Below, piece by piece: positions 17,512 through 30,003 of a DNA stretch of 64,000 bases. The notes beneath the pieces were generated by a model that saw only the letters and a program-made list of their open reading frames with translations, did not search any database and was not told the DNA's origin. The DNA comes from Candidatus Eisenbergiella merdigallinarum (GTDB taxonomy: Bacteria; Bacillota; Clostridia; Lachnospirales; Lachnospiraceae). Position 1 is the first letter of the stretch, and each line of letters opens with the position of its first letter. The DNA is taken from NCBI GenBank assembly GCA_019119355.1, contig DWXE01000016.1, positions 1 through 64,000 on the forward strand, written 5' to 3'. Position numbers and translations under genes: made by a program.

Positions 17512-17793
17512 ATGAAGCTGTCCAATCTGGAACGGGAAACCATAATCCTGTGGAATGAGGCGGAAAAAACAGCCAGCATTTATACCCACAGCCCCGCTTT
17601 GCAGCGCCAGCTCTCCGAGCTTTGCGCCACTTACCCGGAATCGGCCTTTGCTGTGGAGGATAATGGATACGGCGGGCTTACCTATGAGCTACCCAAAAAA
17701 TGGGTGAAGGTCGTGCCGCCCAGGATTCTCTCTCCGGCACAGCGGGAGGTGCTGGACCGGATGAACCGGAACCGGCACGGAAAGCAGGACTGA
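17512..17793 (+). CDS. Small conserved ICE protein
   Basis: 93 residues starting MKLSNLERETIILWNEAEKT and ending in a conserved-looking KWVKVVPPRILSPAQREVLD. I have seen this family in Tn1549-like elements, sometimes mislabelled as a molecular chaperone, but it has no proven role. Its ATG is four bases after the previous stop, within GAGGTGATGGG, so it is in the same operon. Confidence 0.6.
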   Translation: MKLSNLERETIILWNEAEKTASIYTHSPALQRQLSELCATYPESAFAVEDNGYGGLTYELPKKWVKVVPPRILSPAQREVLDRMNRNRHGKQD

Positions 17794-17860
17794 GGGTGCC
17801 TTGCCCTTTCCTAAAGAAATATGGTACACTCAATAAAAACGGAAAAGGAGGCGGCTTTGG

Positions 17861-18325
17861 ATGGATAGCGAGCAGGAGCGCCCCAATATACGGCCCAAAA
17901 AGAAGAAAAAGAAAAAAGGCAAAGCGGCAAAACGGAGCCTGCCCCAGTCCGTCCGGCTGGAACAGGCGAAAAAATGGCTGGAAACCTATTCCGGCGAAAA
18001 CGTCCTGAAGGATTACCGGAAAAAGTTTGCCACCGACCGGATGCAGACCTTGCAGGAATTGCAGCTTTTGGGGCTTACCTTCACTGAGGAGCAGATTGCA
18101 AAGGAAAAACGGGCGGTGGAGGCCCGCAGGCAGCAGGAGCTTGCCAAAAAGCGCAAGAGAAAGTTAAGGCGGCAGGAAAAGAAACAGGGCGGCCCCCACC
18201 CGGTGCAGATAGAGCAGGACGACCGGTTTTTCTTTATCGCCGGCTACACCTCCGGTGGCGCACCCTACGGCGTGACCTGGGAAGAAATGGGGCTGAAGCC
18301 CTGGGAACCCCTGGAGGACGGCTGA
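17861..18325 (+). CDS. Basic conserved ICE protein, last gene of the transfer operon
   Basis: 154 residues, very rich in Lys and Arg at both residues 10-30 (KKKKKKKGK) and 85-115. The C-terminus is structured (FFFIAGYTSGGAPYGVTWEE). The basic tracts suggest nucleic acid binding. I do not recognise a named family. AAAAGGAGG precedes ATG 17861, and a weak promoter-like pair (TTGCCC near 17801, TACACT near 17825) lies in the 67-base gap before it, so it may be made separately from the operon. A strong terminator follows. Confidence 0.6.
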   Translation: MDSEQERPNIRPKKKKKKKGKAAKRSLPQSVRLEQAKKWLETYSGENVLKDYRKKFATDRMQTLQELQLLGLTFTEEQIAKEKRAVEARRQQELAKKRKRKLRRQEKKQGGPHPVQIEQDDRFFFIAGYTSGGAPYGVTWEEMGLKPWEPLEDG

Positions 18326-18336
18326 ACCAATCAAGG

Positions 18337-18386
18337 AAGGCCCGGAACGGGACAGTTTTAGGACTGTCTTGCTCCGGGCCTTTTTT
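18337..18386 (+). terminator. Rho-independent terminator after the transfer operon
   Basis: AAGGCCCGGA (18337-18346) pairs with TCCGGGCCTT (18373-18382), with an inner GACAGT/ACTGTC stem (18351-18356 with 18363-18368) and a T-run to 18386. It separates the transfer operon from the giant gene. Confidence 0.92.
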
Positions 18387-18415
18387 CTATGCAGAAATCG
18401 TAAAGGAGGCAGTAA

Positions 18416-21400
18416 ATGGCAGCAAAACTACAATATGTTTCCGAGCTGGCCGGGCAGACCGCCCGCGAGGTGACAAAAAATGTGGACAGCTGGAAGCGGT
18501 ATTTAACCACCGCTTCCCGGCTTTATAAATACCCCTTTGACGAACAGCTCCTCATTTTTGCCCAGCGTCCCGACGCGACGGCCTGCGCGGAAATGGAGCT
18601 GTGGAATGATAAAATGCGCCGGTGGGTCAGGGCCGGTTCCAAAGGGATTGCCCTGATCCGCCAAAATGGAAACGGGCGGCCCCATTTGGAGTACGTTTTT
18701 GACATCGCGGATACCCGCCCGGTGCGCGGGGCGAAAACCCCGTGGATTTGGGAACTGAGGGAGGAACCCCAGGAGGCGGTGCTGGCGGCGCTGGAACGCC
18801 AATACGGGGAGACAGCCGGAACAGATTTTGGCAGCCGCCTGATGGAGCTTGCCTCCCGTGCGGCGAAGGAAATCTATCAAGAGCATTTGGCCGAGCTTTC
18901 CTACGGTGTGGAGGGCAGCTTTTTAGAGGGACTGGATTCGCTCAATCTGGAAATCCGTTACCGGGATACCCTGACCGCCAGCGTTCAGTATGCCCTCCTG
19001 TCCCGCTGCGGCCTGGACCCCTCCGCGTATCTGGAGGACGACGACCTGCGCGGGATTACCGAGTTTTCCACCCCTGCCGTCCTCTACCAACTGGGCGGCG
19101 CGGTAAGCTCCCTCTCTCAAAACCTGCTGTTAGAGGTGGGCCGGGCGATAAAAGCCTATGACCGGGAACACGCGGCCGCGCAGAAAAAAATACAGGCAAA
19201 AGAGGAAAAAACCCTTGCAAAAACAGAGGCGATCCGTTATACTAAAGACACAGATAAATTTAACACTTTAAAGCGCGAAATTAAAGAAGGGAGCGAACAA
19301 AATGGCAGAGCTGGCATACAAGAAAGCGGGAGCCTATCTGATTCCCGACCTGATGTTAGATGGAGAGAACGAGATGGAGGAACTGCCCCTGGGCAAGTAC
19401 GGGATGCTGCGGGATACGTTCCTGAGAGAGAACCACAGGACGACCTATATGTCCTGGACGCTTCAGGGGACGCTGCAAGCCCATCTGCGGGAAGTAGACC
19501 AGAGGGCGCAGGAAGAAGTGGACCAGATGGTAGCCGAAATGATGAAGCGGGACGGCGTGGACGAGGAACTGAAAGCCCGCGACCCGATGGCGTGGGTACA
19601 GAAGGTGAACGCCCTGACCGCGCAGGCCGAAGAAGTGGTACTGGGAGAGATCGTCTACAAGTAAATCAGGAAATCCAGACGGCGGGTGAAGAACCCGCTG
19701 TTTTTTTGTCCTCCGAACCGGCCTACCAGCAATTCAGCCTCTTTCCTACCCCGGAGGAACAGGTGGAGGCGATTGTCCGGGCGGAGGAACAGGAAAAGGC
19801 GGGAAGCCGGATAGATAGGGCGCTTTCCGGTGCGCCGGAGCCTGTGCCGAAGGCGGTTGTTGGCCGCGCCCTGACCAGCGGCGGCAACCGCCCCCGCAGT
19901 TTGGAGCGTATCGTAGCCTTCTTTCAGAAAAATCCCACCGGCTCCGCCGCTGCGTCCTTTCTGGAAAAGGAATTTGGCGTAGGCGGCAAGGGCCTGCGGA
20001 TCGGCGGAAAGGAATATGCCCTGTGGTTCGATAAAGAAGGGCTTCGGATTGCGCCGGGCAAAAGCGCCCGCATTCCCGGAAGCACGCTGGTTTCCTGGGT
20101 GGATGCGGCGGCGCAGGTATCCCTCCTGCTTTGGGAGGGAAAGTTTGCCAGTCAGGAAGTAATTGACCGGGCGCGGGACAATGAGTTCCAGGAGCTGTCC
20201 GAAAAGCTGTGGTATCTGCGCCAGAATTTCAGCGACGAGGCAAAGGGGCGCGGCTTTCTTCCAACCATCAGCGCGCTGTACGGCGGATTCCCGGACAGTA
20301 CCGCCAAAATCAAAAAGGAACTGCAAAGGCTTCCATCCCGTCAGGCGATTGTGCGGGAGCTGGCCCTGTTTGCAGACGAATATGAAAAGGACGGGGAATT
20401 GCTGCGTTTTCGGCCTGCCTCCGCCCCCAGGGAACTGCTGGAGGAGGTAAACAACCTGTTCCTCCCACCGGAGAAGTTTACCGCAGACCCGGACTTTTCT
20501 CCGGCAAAGGGGGACTTCATCACACAGGATGAAATCGACCATACCCTGTGCCGGGGCAGCGGCGTTTCGGAGGGGAAACTGCGGATTTACTCCTATTTTG
20601 TGCAGGGCCACGACGCCAAAGAATGCGCCGCTTTTCTCCGTGAGGAATATGGGGATGGAGGCCATTCCTATACCGGCTATGATGAGTGGCACGACAGCAA
20701 GGGAATCAAATTTTCCCGCGCCGACGATTTTTCCCATCCCAGGGACTATGATACCGTCAAGTTAAACTGGAACCAGGTGCAGAAACGAATCCGGGAACTG
20801 ATAGACAGCGGGCGGTATTTAAACAGCCGCGAGCTTGCTTACCTTCCGGAGTATGAGAAAATCCAGCTGGCGCGGGAAATTTACGCTTTTCAATACTATG
20901 ACCCAAACGGCGAGGGACGTACCTATCCCCACGAATGGGATTTTAGCGCCGCTGAAAAGTCGATCCGGCCTCTGTTAGACGATGCGGAAAAAAGCGCCGC
21001 CCTTTACCGGGATATGGTGAAGGCGATGGCCTCCGTACCGACGGATCACCGGCATTATCAAACGATGGAACGGGCGCTGGACAAGATGGCAGCTTTCCTG
21101 CGGGGGGAATATTCCCTGTTTACGCCGCTGCCAGAGGCCGTTCTGCAAGCGGAGCGTCAGGAAAAGCGGGAACAAAAAAAGGAAACCTCACCAAAGGCAG
21201 AAAAGGCTCCGGCCTCAGACCGCCGGTTGGAGGACGCGGCTCGCGCCCTCTCCAAAAAGCAGCGCAGGAATATCCGGGAGCAGACAGACGGCCAGCTTTC
21301 CTTTGATTTTGCCGCGATGACCCTGAACCACCTGGAGGAACAGGACGCAAAGGAAGGCATCAAAGAACCCGAACGGGTACAGGAAAAAACACAGGAAGAA

Positions 21401-24400
21401 CCTATTAAGGAAGCCGAACCGGAACCCCGGTACGATCTCGGATACGGCCATTTGGGGAACGGACTGACCGTCTGGAACCGGATGGAGGAAGAAAACGGCG
21501 ATTACAAAACCATCGCCCATATCGCCCCAGACCGGACCGTGACCTTTTACGACAAGGAGTTACCGGAGGCGGTGCGGGAACAAATTCAGAAAATTGCCGC
21601 CACTTCCGACTTGCGCATTTCCGCCACCCAGGACGCGCCGGTGTTCTCCGCCCCGCCCGCCCGGCCGGAACAGACAAAGCAGCGGCCCGGCCAAACACGG
21701 CCGGAGCGCAATTACCGCACGTTTGCCAGGATGTTCCCGGAAATCGTGTCCGGCGAATACCGCTATCTTCGTTTACAGGCCGGGGAAAGTATGATGCCGC
21801 TGTCCATCCAGCGGATTGCGGAGGATCAGATTGCAGTCGCCCATACCCATATCCAAAACGGCGATGTGATGAACGACCCGGAAATGACCTTCCGCATTGA
21901 CCAGGAGGCGGGAACCTTAGAGCCGCTGACCTTCCAGCAGGATGGATGGCCGCAGATTTATCAGCAGGTTTACCCGGAGCCGGGCAGGTGGATTCCAAAG
22001 TTAAGCCGGGATTTAAGCCGTTTCACCGAACAGTGGTTCAAAAATATTGGAGAACAGGGATACTGTCGGGAACAGGCGATTGCCGAGCGCGACGGGCAGG
22101 ACATAACCCTCCAGTTTGACAGCAATGGGAACCTTCTGCCGGAGGATGCGCCCGCGTCATCTGTGCCGCCAGTAAAATCCCCGGTTACGCTTTACCGGGA
22201 AGCGCTGGAGCTTTTGGACCGGGAGGTAAAGAACAGCAGCCTTTACAGCTATCTGCGCGACCGGGATACGGACATTGACGAGGCAAAAGACGAACTGGAC
22301 GACGCGCTGGCCCACTATATAGAGGAGATCGGGCCGGAGAACCCGGAACTGGCAGACGCCTACCTTTCCCTTCCGATGTTCCGGGAATGGCTGACAGAGG
22401 ACCTTCTGGAACGGAACTACCAGGATTATTCTTTTGACCTACGGGACAGTATTGACAAGAATGCAGGCCAGCCCGATACGCCGGAATGGGCGAAGGAAGA
22501 AAGCAGGACCCCCGCTGTGGAGACGGCGGGACGGACGGATGTGTCCCAACGTCCGGAAATTGCCCCGCATGGACCGTTAGAACCTCAAAACGAGGGCGGT
22601 GAAGGAAGGATACCGCCCCAGCCGGGTGAAGGGATTCCGGACACCGGCGCGGGCAGCTCCGGGGAGCTAAAGCGTCCACAGGACGTACAGCCGGAGCCAA
22701 ATCTTGCCCCAAACGCGGAGGAATATTTAAACCTGAAGGCGCAGCACCCGGATCAGCTGCTTGGCATCCAGACAGACGGCTATCTCATGTTTTACGGAAA
22801 GGACGCGCAGGAGGCGGCCGCCGCCCTGGGGACAAGAGTGCTGACGCGGGACATCCCCGGCCTGGGGGAAACCGCTGTGACCGGGTATTCGGAATCGTGG
22901 CAGGCGGCCTTAAAAAAATTGCTGGAACACGGCAAAAGCGCCGTAATCGCCCGCCCGGACCCGGAATACGGCCCCAGCGCCCCCTATGAAATCCTGAAAA
23001 TACGCGACGCGGCGGAATATATCCCCCTGGGGATGGAGCTTACGATGGACGGGCGGCGGATGAAGATTGACGGGGTGGACTATGACCGGGGAACCGTCAG
23101 CCTTCAGGATATGCAGATGCGGGGGTGGTTCCCCATCTTCCGGGAGGAACCCATTCCCTTTGTGCGCTCCTGTGTGGAGGAAGAACAGAACCGGGAGGAA
23201 CAGCGGGAAATCCGTGCAGATGAAATGCTGCGTGCCGCAGGAAATGCGGCTACTGAACAGGACATTGACCGCTATGAACAACAGATGACGGGAGCCATTC
23301 CAGAGCAGGACAAGAGCGAACCGCGCTATACGGTCACGCAGACCACGGACGCTTTTGAGGACCCTTTTGCCCTGTGGGATCACCAGACCGACGGATACTA
23401 CCGCGACGCATACGGTGATATTCCCACCTTTATGGAGGAATCGGAAGCTGCCGCCTATCTGGAAGGGCTGACCGGAGTACAGCCTGCCAGACAGGAGCCG
23501 GAACTGGACAAAGCTGCCGCCCCCGCGCCGGATAACCGGGTGGAGATCGACGGCGGCTCCATCGGTCTTAGAAGCATTGTCATCGACCTGACCGGGCAGT
23601 CCAGAGAGGAAAAGGAGGAACCGGAGCAGGCTCAACAGAGCGAGCGCCTAAATTTCCACATCACCGACGAGCAGTTGGGCGTGGGCGGTCAGAAAACCAA
23701 ATATCAGAATAATGTGGCGGCCATCCGTACCTTAAAGCAGATTGAAACGGAGGGCCGCCTTGCCACGCCCCAGGAACAGGAAACCCTCTCCCGGTATGTG
23801 GGATGGGGCGGGCTTTTCCAGGTGTTTGATGAAACCAAAGAGAACTGGAAGAAGGAGTACGCAGAGTTAAAGGAGCTTTTGACCCCGGAGGAATATGAAT
23901 CCGCAAAAAGCACCGTCTTAAATGCCCATTACACCAGCCCCACAGTCATTCAGGCCATTTATGAGGCGGTGGGCCGGATGAATTTTACACCCGGCAACAT
24001 TTTAGAGCCGTCTATGGGGATCGGCAACTTTTTTGGCCTGGTGCCGGAACCGTTTTCGGATTCCAGGCTGTACGGCGTGGAGCTGGATCAGCTGACAGGC
24101 CGGATTGCCAAACAGCTTTACCAAAAGGCAGATATTACCATCGACGGGTTTGAGAACACCAGCTACCCGGACGACTTTTTTGACCTGGCGGTGGGAAATG
24201 TTCCTTTTGGCGAATACAAGGTACACGATAAGCGGTATGACCAGCAAAATCTGCTGATTCACGATTACTTTATTACAAAAGCGCTCGATAAGGTGCGGCC
24301 CGGCGGGATTGTGGCGTTCATCACTTCCAAAGGGACGATGGATAAGCAAAACAGCAAGGTCCGGGCGGCGCTGGCGCAGAAGGCAGACCTTTTAGGAGCC

Positions 24401-27400
24401 ATCCGCCTGCCAAACGACGCTTTCAAGGCCAATGCCGGAACCGAAGTAACCACCGATATTCTCTTTTTCCAGAAGCGCGACCGCGCACCGGAACGGGAGC
24501 CGGACTGGGTACAGGTTGGCAAAACCGAGGATGGAGTGCCGTTAAACCGCTATTATCTGGATCACCCGGAAATGGTGTTGGGAAAGATGTCCTTCTTTCA
24601 AAATATGTACGGCAACGAGACGGAAACCGCCTGTCTGCCGGAGCCTGGGGCCAGCCTTTCTGAAAAGCTGGCGGAGGCGGTGAAGCACATCAGCCTGCCG
24701 GACCGGGAGCTGCTTTTAGCCGACGCGCCGGGGCAGGAAAACAGCCAGGAGGCGCAAAGCCTTCCTGCTGACCCAAAGGTGCGCAATTTCAGTTTTACCG
24801 AAGTGGACGGCACTCTTTACTTTAGGGAAAATTCCCGGATGAGGCCGGTGGACCTGGGAAAAACGCAGACTGCCCGTGTCAAAGGAATGATTGCCGTCCG
24901 GGACAGCGCAAGAAAGCTCATTGAATTGCAGCTTTTGGGTGCTTCGGACGGGGAAATTAAGGAGGAACAGGCGAAGCTCAACCAGCTGTATGACAGCTTC
25001 ACCGAAAAGTACGGCCTACTGTCTAGCGTGGGAAATCGGCTGGCCTTCCGGCAGGATTCCTCCTATCCTCTGCTCTGCTCGCTGGAGATTCTGGACGATG
25101 AGGGAAATCTTGCGCGCAAAGCGGATATGTTCTTTAAGCGCACCATCCAGACCCATCAGGCCGTCACCAGCGTGGACACGGCGGCGGAGGCCCTGGCGGT
25201 ATCCATCGGGGAAAAGGCGTGCGTAGACCTTGCCTATATGGCCTCCCTGATGGGTGGAAGCGAAAAAATCCCGCAGATTGTGGAGGAACTAAAAGGCGTC
25301 ATCTATAAAGACCCGGATACCGGCCCCTTTGATCTGGAGGCAGACGGGGACGGATGGGCGCGGGGCTGGCAGACCGCCGACGAGTATCTTTCCGGCGACG
25401 TGCGGGAAAAGCTGGAAAAGGCCCGCGCTGCTGCGGAACAATACCCGGAATTTGCCGTCAATGTGGAGGCTTTAACCCAGATACAGCCCAAAGACCTGAC
25501 AGCGGCAGAAATCAGCGTGCGCGTCGGCGCTTCCTGGATTGACCCAAAATATTACCGGCAGTTTCTGTTTGAGCTGCTCCAAACCCCGTACAACCTGAGA
25601 GGCACAAAAATTGATGTGTTCCGTTCTCCCGTCACGGGCGAGTGGAACGTCAAGGGAAAAAGCGAGGACAGCAAACAGAATGCCCGTGCCTGGGCTACCT
25701 ACGGCAGCAAGCGGCGCAACGCCTACCTCCTGTTTGAAAATGCCCTCAACCAGAGGGATACGCGGGTCTATGACACCACCTATGTGGATGGAAAAGAAGT
25801 CCGAACCTTAAATCCCAAAGAGACAGCTATCGCGCAGCAAAAGCAGGAGGCCATCTGTGAAGCCTTCCGGGAATGGATTTTTAAAGACCCGCAGCGCCGG
25901 GCCGAGCTGTGCGCCGCCTACAACAAGACCTTTAACAGCACCCGCCCCCGCGAGTATGATGGAAGCCACATCCGTTTTACCGGAATGAACCCGGAAATCA
26001 AGCTGGAACCTCACCAAAGAAACGCTGTGGCCCGGATGCTCTACGGCGGAAACGCCCTGTTAGCCCATTGCGTCGGCGCAGGCAAAACCTTTGAAATGAT
26101 TGCGGGCGCGATGGAAGCAAAACGCCTGGGCCTGTGCCAGAAATCCCTTTTCGTCGTCCCAAACCATTTAACCGAACAGTGGGGCGGCGATTTTTTGACC
26201 CTGTACCCAGGTGCAAAAGTGCTGGTGGCCACAAAACGGGATTTTGAGCCGGCCAACCGGAAGAAATTCTGTGCCCGGATTGCCACCGGGGACTATGACG
26301 CGGTGATTATCGGTCACAGCCAGTTTGAAAAAATCCCCCTTTCCCCCGCCCGGCAGGAGGCGGCAATGAAGGAACAGCGGGACGAAATTATCAACGCGAT
26401 TGCCGAGGCGAAGGCGGAAAAAGCGGAACGCTTCACCATCAAGCAGCTGGAACGGACCAAAAAAAGCCTGGACACAAAGATTAAGCGCCTCTACGACAAG
26501 AAGCGGGACGATACCATCACCTTTGAGGAACTGGGCGTAGACCGGCTTTTTGTGGATGAGGCACATCTGTTTAAAAATTTGTACTTCCACACCAAAATGC
26601 AGAATGTGGCAGGAATCAGCCAGACGGAGGCGCAGAAGTCCTCTGATATGTTCGCCAAATGCCGCTATCTGGACGAAATCACCGGCGGCCGCGGCGTAAC
26701 CTTTGCCACTGGCACACCGGTTTCCAACAGTATGGTGGAGCTTTACACGATGATGCGCTATCTTCAGTTGGATATGCTGAAAAAGCGCGGTATGGCGCAT
26801 TTTGACGATTGGGCGGCCAATTTTGGAGAAAAGGTGACGGCGGTGGAATTAAAGCCGGAAGGAACCGGTTTCCGTGCAAAGACCCGCTTTGCACGGTTTT
26901 TTAATCTTCCGGAGCTGATGAAGCTGTGGAAGGAAGCCGCTGACATCCAGACGGCGGATATGCTAAAGCTCCCTGTTCCGGAAGTGGAATATATCACGGT
27001 TTCCACCGAGCCGAGCGAGGCGCAAAAGCAGATGGTCCAGGATTTGGCCGAACGCGCGGAGGCCGTCCGTCAGGGCAGCGTTGACCCCAGCGTCGATAAT
27101 ATGCTCAAGATCACGTCGGATGGCCGTAAGCTGGCTTTGGACCAGAGAATATTAAACCCGCTGCTCGGAGACGACCCAAACAGCAAGGTGAACGCCTGTG
27201 TCAACAATGTTTTTGAGATTTGGAAGGAAAGCGCCGGGACGCGGGGGACGCAGCTGATTTTTTCCGACCTTTCCACGCCAAAGGGAAAGGCTGAACGGCC
27301 ACCGGCAAAAGAGGGGGCCGAAGAACCCGGAGACGGAAACGAACAGCCGGAGGATGCCGAAGCCCTCCGGCTGGAAACCAGCGTCTATGAGGACATCCGG

Positions 27401-28618
27401 GATAAACTGGTTGCGAAGGGGATTCCCAGGGAGGAGATTGCCTTTATCCACGAAGCCAACACGGAAGCGCAGAAAGCGGAGCTGTTCGCTAAGGTACGGA
27501 ACGGGCAAATCCGTGTCCTTTTGGGAAGCACCCAGAAGATGGGGGCCGGAACCAACGTGCAGAAACGGCTGATTGCCTCCCACGACCTGGACTGCCCCTG
27601 GCGGCCCGCCGATTTGGAGCAGCGCGCCGGGCGTATCCTGCGGCGCGGCAACGACAATCCCAAAGTCAAGATTTTCCGCTATGTCACCAAAGGTACCTTT
27701 GACGCCTACAACTGGGGGCTGGTGGAAAATAAGCAGAAATTCATTGGCCAGATTATGACCTCCAAAAGTCCGGCCCGTTCCATCGAGGACGTGGACGCGA
27801 CGGCCCTCTCCTATGCGGAGGTCAAGATGATTGCCACCGGAGATCCCCGCATTAAGGAAAAGATGGATTTGGACATTCAGGTATCCAAGCTGAAAATGCT
27901 CAAATCCAACCACATGGCGCAGAAATACGAGATGGAGGACAAGGTGGTGGGCTATTATCCGCAGAAAATCGCGGAAACCCGGCTGTTTATTGAGGCCCTT
28001 TCCGCTGACCTTCCTATTCTTCAGAGCCACCCGGCCAAAGACGATGCTTTTTCCATCACCATTCAGGGAAAGGTTTACACCGAGCGCAAGGAGGCGGGAG
28101 AAGCCCTGGTTGCCGCCTGCCAGTCCATCAAAGACCCGGAAAAGCCCATCGAGCTGGGCGAATACCGGGGCTTCCCGATGAGGCTGCGGTTTGAAAACGG
28201 AACCTTCAAGGTGACGATGAAGCAGCATTTGACCTACACGGCGGAACTGTCCACCGATGTGGTGGGAAACATCACCCGTATCAACAATGCTTTGGAGAAA
28301 ATCTCGGAGAATCTGGTGCGAAACCGGGAGCGTCTGGAAAATTTGCAGACAGAACTTGTAAGCGCCAAAGAGGAGGCGGCCCGGCCATTCCCCCAGGAGG
28401 AAGAACTGGAACAGAAATCCGCCCGTTTAAGCCAGCTGAATAAGGAACTGGACAACGAGGAAAAGAAGCCGAAAACGGAACCGGCGCGGGAGGAGGAAAA
28501 CGAACAGGACCCCCCCGCCGGGAAACCCTCTATCTTAAAGGCGCTCAAGCAGTTTGACCGCCCCGCGCTGGCGGCGTCGGGACCGGCAAAGGAGGCGCGG
28601 AGGGAGGCGGTTTTATGA
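18416..28618 (+). CDS. Giant (3,400-residue) N6-methylase / SNF2-type helicase of the ICE
   Basis: It starts at ATG 18416 after AAAGGAGG. Residues 1-105 ([20 protein letters not shown]) look like an ArdC-type antirestriction N-terminal domain. Residues about 296-416 are a Gly/Arg/Asp/Pro-rich linker created by the overlapping TnpV-family gene. The methylase core has [13 protein letters not shown] (about 1862-1874) and the catalytic-type NVPFG (about 1927). The helicase has [12 protein letters not shown] (about 2549-2560), DEAH in [10 protein letters not shown] (about 2711) and motif VI in [13 protein letters not shown] (about 3067). Such proteins are a constant part of Tn1549-like ICEs and may protect incoming DNA or process it; this has not been shown. 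No frameshift is seen across 10.2 kb. Confidence 0.9.
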   Translation: MAAKLQYVSELAGQTAREVTKNVDSWKRYLTTASRLYKYPFDEQLLIFAQRPDATACAEMELWNDKMRRWVRAGSKGIALIRQNGNGRPHLEYVFDIADTRPVRGAKTPWIWELREEPQEAVLAALERQYGETAGTDFGSRLMELASRAAKEIYQEHLAELSYGVEGSFLEGLDSLNLEIRYRDTLTASVQYALLSRCGLDPSAYLEDDDLRGITEFSTPAVLYQLGGAVSSLSQNLLLEVGRAIKAYDREHAAAQKKIQAKEEKTLAKTEAIRYTKDTDKFNTLKREIKEGSEQNGRAGIQESGSLSDSRPDVRWRERDGGTAPGQVRDAAGYVPEREPQDDLYVLDASGDAASPSAGSRPEGAGRSGPDGSRNDEAGRRGRGTESPRPDGVGTEGERPDRAGRRSGTGRDRLQVNQEIQTAGEEPAVFLSSEPAYQQFSLFPTPEEQVEAIVRAEEQEKAGSRIDRALSGAPEPVPKAVVGRALTSGGNRPRSLERIVAFFQKNPTGSAAASFLEKEFGVGGKGLRIGGKEYALWFDKEGLRIAPGKSARIPGSTLVSWVDAAAQVSLLLWEGKFASQEVIDRARDNEFQELSEKLWYLRQNFSDEAKGRGFLPTISALYGGFPDSTAKIKKELQRLPSRQAIVRELALFADEYEKDGELLRFRPASAPRELLEEVNNLFLPPEKFTADPDFSPAKGDFITQDEIDHTLCRGSGVSEGKLRIYSYFVQGHDAKECAAFLREEYGDGGHSYTGYDEWHDSKGIKFSRADDFSHPRDYDTVKLNWNQVQKRIRELIDSGRYLNSRELAYLPEYEKIQLAREIYAFQYYDPNGEGRTYPHEWDFSAAEKSIRPLLDDAEKSAALYRDMVKAMASVPTDHRHYQTMERALDKMAAFLRGEYSLFTPLPEAVLQAERQEKREQKKETSPKAEKAPASDRRLEDAARALSKKQRRNIREQTDGQLSFDFAAMTLNHLEEQDAKEGIKEPERVQEKTQEEPIKEAEPEPRYDLGYGHLGNGLTVWNRMEEENGDYKTIAHIAPDRTVTFYDKELPEAVREQIQKIAATSDLRISATQDAPVFSAPPARPEQTKQRPGQTRPERNYRTFARMFPEIVSGEYRYLRLQAGESMMPLSIQRIAEDQIAVAHTHIQNGDVMNDPEMTFRIDQEAGTLEPLTFQQDGWPQIYQQVYPEPGRWIPKLSRDLSRFTEQWFKNIGEQGYCREQAIAERDGQDITLQFDSNGNLLPEDAPASSVPPVKSPVTLYREALELLDREVKNSSLYSYLRDRDTDIDEAKDELDDALAHYIEEIGPENPELADAYLSLPMFREWLTEDLLERNYQDYSFDLRDSIDKNAGQPDTPEWAKEESRTPAVETAGRTDVSQRPEIAPHGPLEPQNEGGEGRIPPQPGEGIPDTGAGSSGELKRPQDVQPEPNLAPNAEEYLNLKAQHPDQLLGIQTDGYLMFYGKDAQEAAAALGTRVLTRDIPGLGETAVTGYSESWQAALKKLLEHGKSAVIARPDPEYGPSAPYEILKIRDAAEYIPLGMELTMDGRRMKIDGVDYDRGTVSLQDMQMRGWFPIFREEPIPFVRSCVEEEQNREEQREIRADEMLRAAGNAATEQDIDRYEQQMTGAIPEQDKSEPRYTVTQTTDAFEDPFALWDHQTDGYYRDAYGDIPTFMEESEAAAYLEGLTGVQPARQEPELDKAAAPAPDNRVEIDGGSIGLRSIVIDLTGQSREEKEEPEQAQQSERLNFHITDEQLGVGGQKTKYQNNVAAIRTLKQIETEGRLATPQEQETLSRYVGWGGLFQVFDETKENWKKEYAELKELLTPEEYESAKSTVLNAHYTSPTVIQAIYEAVGRMNFTPGNILEPSMGIGNFFGLVPEPFSDSRLYGVELDQLTGRIAKQLYQKADITIDGFENTSYPDDFFDLAVGNVPFGEYKVHDKRYDQQNLLIHDYFITKALDKVRPGGIVAFITSKGTMDKQNSKVRAALAQKADLLGAIRLPNDAFKANAGTEVTTDILFFQKRDRAPEREPDWVQVGKTEDGVPLNRYYLDHPEMVLGKMSFFQNMYGNETETACLPEPGASLSEKLAEAVKHISLPDRELLLADAPGQENSQEAQSLPADPKVRNFSFTEVDGTLYFRENSRMRPVDLGKTQTARVKGMIAVRDSARKLIELQLLGASDGEIKEEQAKLNQLYDSFTEKYGLLSSVGNRLAFRQDSSYPLLCSLEILDDEGNLARKADMFFKRTIQTHQAVTSVDTAAEALAVSIGEKACVDLAYMASLMGGSEKIPQIVEELKGVIYKDPDTGPFDLEADGDGWARGWQTADEYLSGDVREKLEKARAAAEQYPEFAVNVEALTQIQPKDLTAAEISVRVGASWIDPKYYRQFLFELLQTPYNLRGTKIDVFRSPVTGEWNVKGKSEDSKQNARAWATYGSKRRNAYLLFENALNQRDTRVYDTTYVDGKEVRTLNPKETAIAQQKQEAICEAFREWIFKDPQRRAELCAAYNKTFNSTRPREYDGSHIRFTGMNPEIKLEPHQRNAVARMLYGGNALLAHCVGAGKTFEMIAGAMEAKRLGLCQKSLFVVPNHLTEQWGGDFLTLYPGAKVLVATKRDFEPANRKKFCARIATGDYDAVIIGHSQFEKIPLSPARQEAAMKEQRDEIINAIAEAKAEKAERFTIKQLERTKKSLDTKIKRLYDKKRDDTITFEELGVDRLFVDEAHLFKNLYFHTKMQNVAGISQTEAQKSSDMFAKCRYLDEITGGRGVTFATGTPVSNSMVELYTMMRYLQLDMLKKRGMAHFDDWAANFGEKVTAVELKPEGTGFRAKTRFARFFNLPELMKLWKEAADIQTADMLKLPVPEVEYITVSTEPSEAQKQMVQDLAERAEAVRQGSVDPSVDNMLKITSDGRKLALDQRILNPLLGDDPNSKVNACVNNVFEIWKESAGTRGTQLIFSDLSTPKGKAERPPAKEGAEEPGDGNEQPEDAEALRLETSVYEDIRDKLVAKGIPREEIAFIHEANTEAQKAELFAKVRNGQIRVLLGSTQKMGAGTNVQKRLIASHDLDCPWRPADLEQRAGRILRRGNDNPKVKIFRYVTKGTFDAYNWGLVENKQKFIGQIMTSKSPARSIEDVDATALSYAEVKMIATGDPRIKEKMDLDIQVSKLKMLKSNHMAQKYEMEDKVVGYYPQKIAETRLFIEALSADLPILQSHPAKDDAFSITIQGKVYTERKEAGEALVAACQSIKDPEKPIELGEYRGFPMRLRFENGTFKVTMKQHLTYTAELSTDVVGNITRINNALEKISENLVRNRERLENLQTELVSAKEEAARPFPQEEELEQKSARLSQLNKELDNEEKKPKTEPAREEENEQDPPAGKPSILKALKQFDRPALAASGPAKEARREAVL
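19302..19664 (+). CDS. tnpV: TnpV-family protein encoded out of frame inside the giant gene
   Basis: 120 residues in the +1 frame relative to the giant gene. The sequence has TnpV-family features: [59 protein letters not shown] and [23 protein letters not shown] 19302 has its own ribosome site (GAAGGGAG, about 8 bases upstream). In the giant frame the same bases give a low-complexity Gly/Arg/Asp/Pro linker with no fold-like pattern, so the TnpV frame is the one under obvious protein constraint here. TnpV proteins are encoded in Tn4451-like elements; the role is unknown. It is a true overlapping gene or an old insertion that kept the host frame open. Confidence 0.78.
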   Translation: MAELAYKKAGAYLIPDLMLDGENEMEELPLGKYGMLRDTFLRENHRTTYMSWTLQGTLQAHLREVDQRAQEEVDQMVAEMMKRDGVDEELKARDPMAWVQKVNALTAQAEEVVLGEIVYK

Positions 28619-28953
28619 GGCCGAAGGAAGGGCGCACCATCGGGCTTTACACAAAGGTGTCGCAGCAGGAAAAGGAGCTGATTGACAAGAAGATGGCCCT
28701 TTTGGGCGTATCCAACCAGAGGGCGTATCTCAGAAAGATGGCGGTGGACGGCTATATTGTCAAGCTGGATATGGAGAGCGTTGTGGAGCTGGTGAAGCTC
28801 CTGCGCTCCATTTCCAGCAACGTCAACCAGATTGCCCGGCGCTGCAACGAAACCAGAAACCTTTATGCCCAGGACGTGGAGGATTTGCGCCAGGGCTATG
28901 CGAAGGTCTGGAATGAGATTGGCGCACTGATGAAGAAATTTGAAACGCTGTAA
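28615..28953 (+). CDS. mobC: MobC-like relaxosome accessory protein
   Basis: 112 residues with a ribbon-helix-helix-like N-terminus ([20 protein letters not shown]) and the conserved [20 protein letters not shown] segment typical of MobC/relaxosome proteins. The family binds oriT and helps the relaxase open the strands. It overlaps the giant gene by 4 bases (ATGA). With the Toprim protein and the relaxase downstream it forms a DNA-processing operon. Confidence 0.88.
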   Translation: MRPKEGRTIGLYTKVSQQEKELIDKKMALLGVSNQRAYLRKMAVDGYIVKLDMESVVELVKLLRSISSNVNQIARRCNETRNLYAQDVEDLRQGYAKVWNEIGALMKKFETL

Positions 28954-29019
28954 CCCTTGCGGGGCGCGGGACGGATTGGCTCCGTTTTCCGCGCCCCGCT
29001 TTTACCGGAGGTGAGGAAG

Positions 29020-29982
29020 ATGGCATACTATACCCCGGAGCAGGTAGCCAAAGCGAAGGAATGGGATCTGCTCACCTACCTGCGAGTTTTTGAACCGGGA
29101 GAGCTGAAAAAATGCGGGACAAACGAATACTGCACCCGTACCCACGATTCCCTGAAAATTTCCAATGGGAAGTGGAACTGGCACAGCCGGGGGATCGGCG
29201 GGCGCACCGCCCTGGAATATCTTATCAAGGTCCGGGGACTGGACTTTTTAGGGGCGATGAACGTCCTTTGCGGCCAGGCTGTTCCGCCGGAGCCAAAACA
29301 GCCCATTCCAAAGAAGAAGCCGGTTTTCATCCTGCCGGCGGCCTGCCGCGTTCCTTCCCGTGCAGTGGCCTATCTCCAAAGCCGGGGGATTGACCCAGAT
29401 GTGATCGGGGCCTGTATCCAGGCGCGGATTCTCTATGAAAGCTGTAAATACCATAACTGCGTGTTTGTGGGCCGGGACAAAGCAGGCAAAGCCCGATCCG
29501 CGTTCCTGCGGGGGACGTTTGGAGATTTTAAACAGGAAGCAGCCGGAAGCGAGAAAGCCTTTTCTTTTTTCCTGCCGGCAAAGGACCCGGAGAGCCGCCG
29601 CCTGGCGGTGGCGGAAGGGGCCATTGACGCGCTTTCCTTAGCCAGTCTTGTCAAGATGGGCGGCGGCCCCTGGCAGGACTGTCATTATTTATCCCTGGGC
29701 GGGACGGCTCCGGCCGCCCTGCTCCAATTCCTGCGCGACCACCCCAGTGTGACGGAAATCAGCCTGTGTCTGGATAACGACAAGGCGGGGCTTGAGGGGA
29801 TAGACCGGCTGACGGCGGCTATTCGGAAGGACCCGGAGTTTTCCGGGCGGATTGCGCTCATTTATCCAAACCCGCCGCCCAAAGAGTACGGGAAGGATTA
29901 CAATCTGTACTTGACCGCACGGATGAAGCAGAGGAAAGTCCAGCGCGAGAAACAGGCCCCGCCTAAAGGGGCGGAACGGTAA
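29020..29982 (+). CDS. DUF3991/Toprim protein (primase-like)
   Basis: 320 residues from ATG 29020, preceded by GGAGGTGAGGAAG. The N-terminal region has CGTNEYCTRTHDSLKISNGK and the WNWHSRGIGGRTALEYLIKV motif of DUF3991. The Toprim-like half has a glutamate in AVAEGAIDALSLASL (about residue 207) and an acidic pair in SLCLDNDKAGLEG (about 250). Such proteins are compared with primases lacking the zinc ribbon and may start complementary-strand synthesis after transfer. Catalytic residues seem present. It lies between mobC and the relaxase, as is common in these ICEs. Confidence 0.85.
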   Translation: MAYYTPEQVAKAKEWDLLTYLRVFEPGELKKCGTNEYCTRTHDSLKISNGKWNWHSRGIGGRTALEYLIKVRGLDFLGAMNVLCGQAVPPEPKQPIPKKKPVFILPAACRVPSRAVAYLQSRGIDPDVIGACIQARILYESCKYHNCVFVGRDKAGKARSAFLRGTFGDFKQEAAGSEKAFSFFLPAKDPESRRLAVAEGAIDALSLASLVKMGGGPWQDCHYLSLGGTAPAALLQFLRDHPSVTEISLCLDNDKAGLEGIDRLTAAIRKDPEFSGRIALIYPNPPPKEYGKDYNLYLTARMKQRKVQREKQAPPKGAER

Positions 29983-30003
29983 GGCCGGGAAGGAGGTGTT
30001 CCG

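Noticed and set aside
19655-20737. A 360-residue minus-strand reading frame inside the giant gene
   Set aside because: It lies wholly opposite a methylase/helicase gene with clear motifs, has no ribosome site or family pattern, and such frames are common in GC-rich coding DNA.
27152-28228. A 358-residue minus-strand frame opposite the helicase C-terminal domain
   Set aside because: Antisense shadow; the plus strand carries helicase motif VI.
18416-28618. A frameshift or assembly error as cause of the linker in the giant protein
   Set aside because: The frame stays open on both sides with proper domains, and the linker matches exactly the length of a complete +1-frame TnpV-family gene with its own ribosome site.
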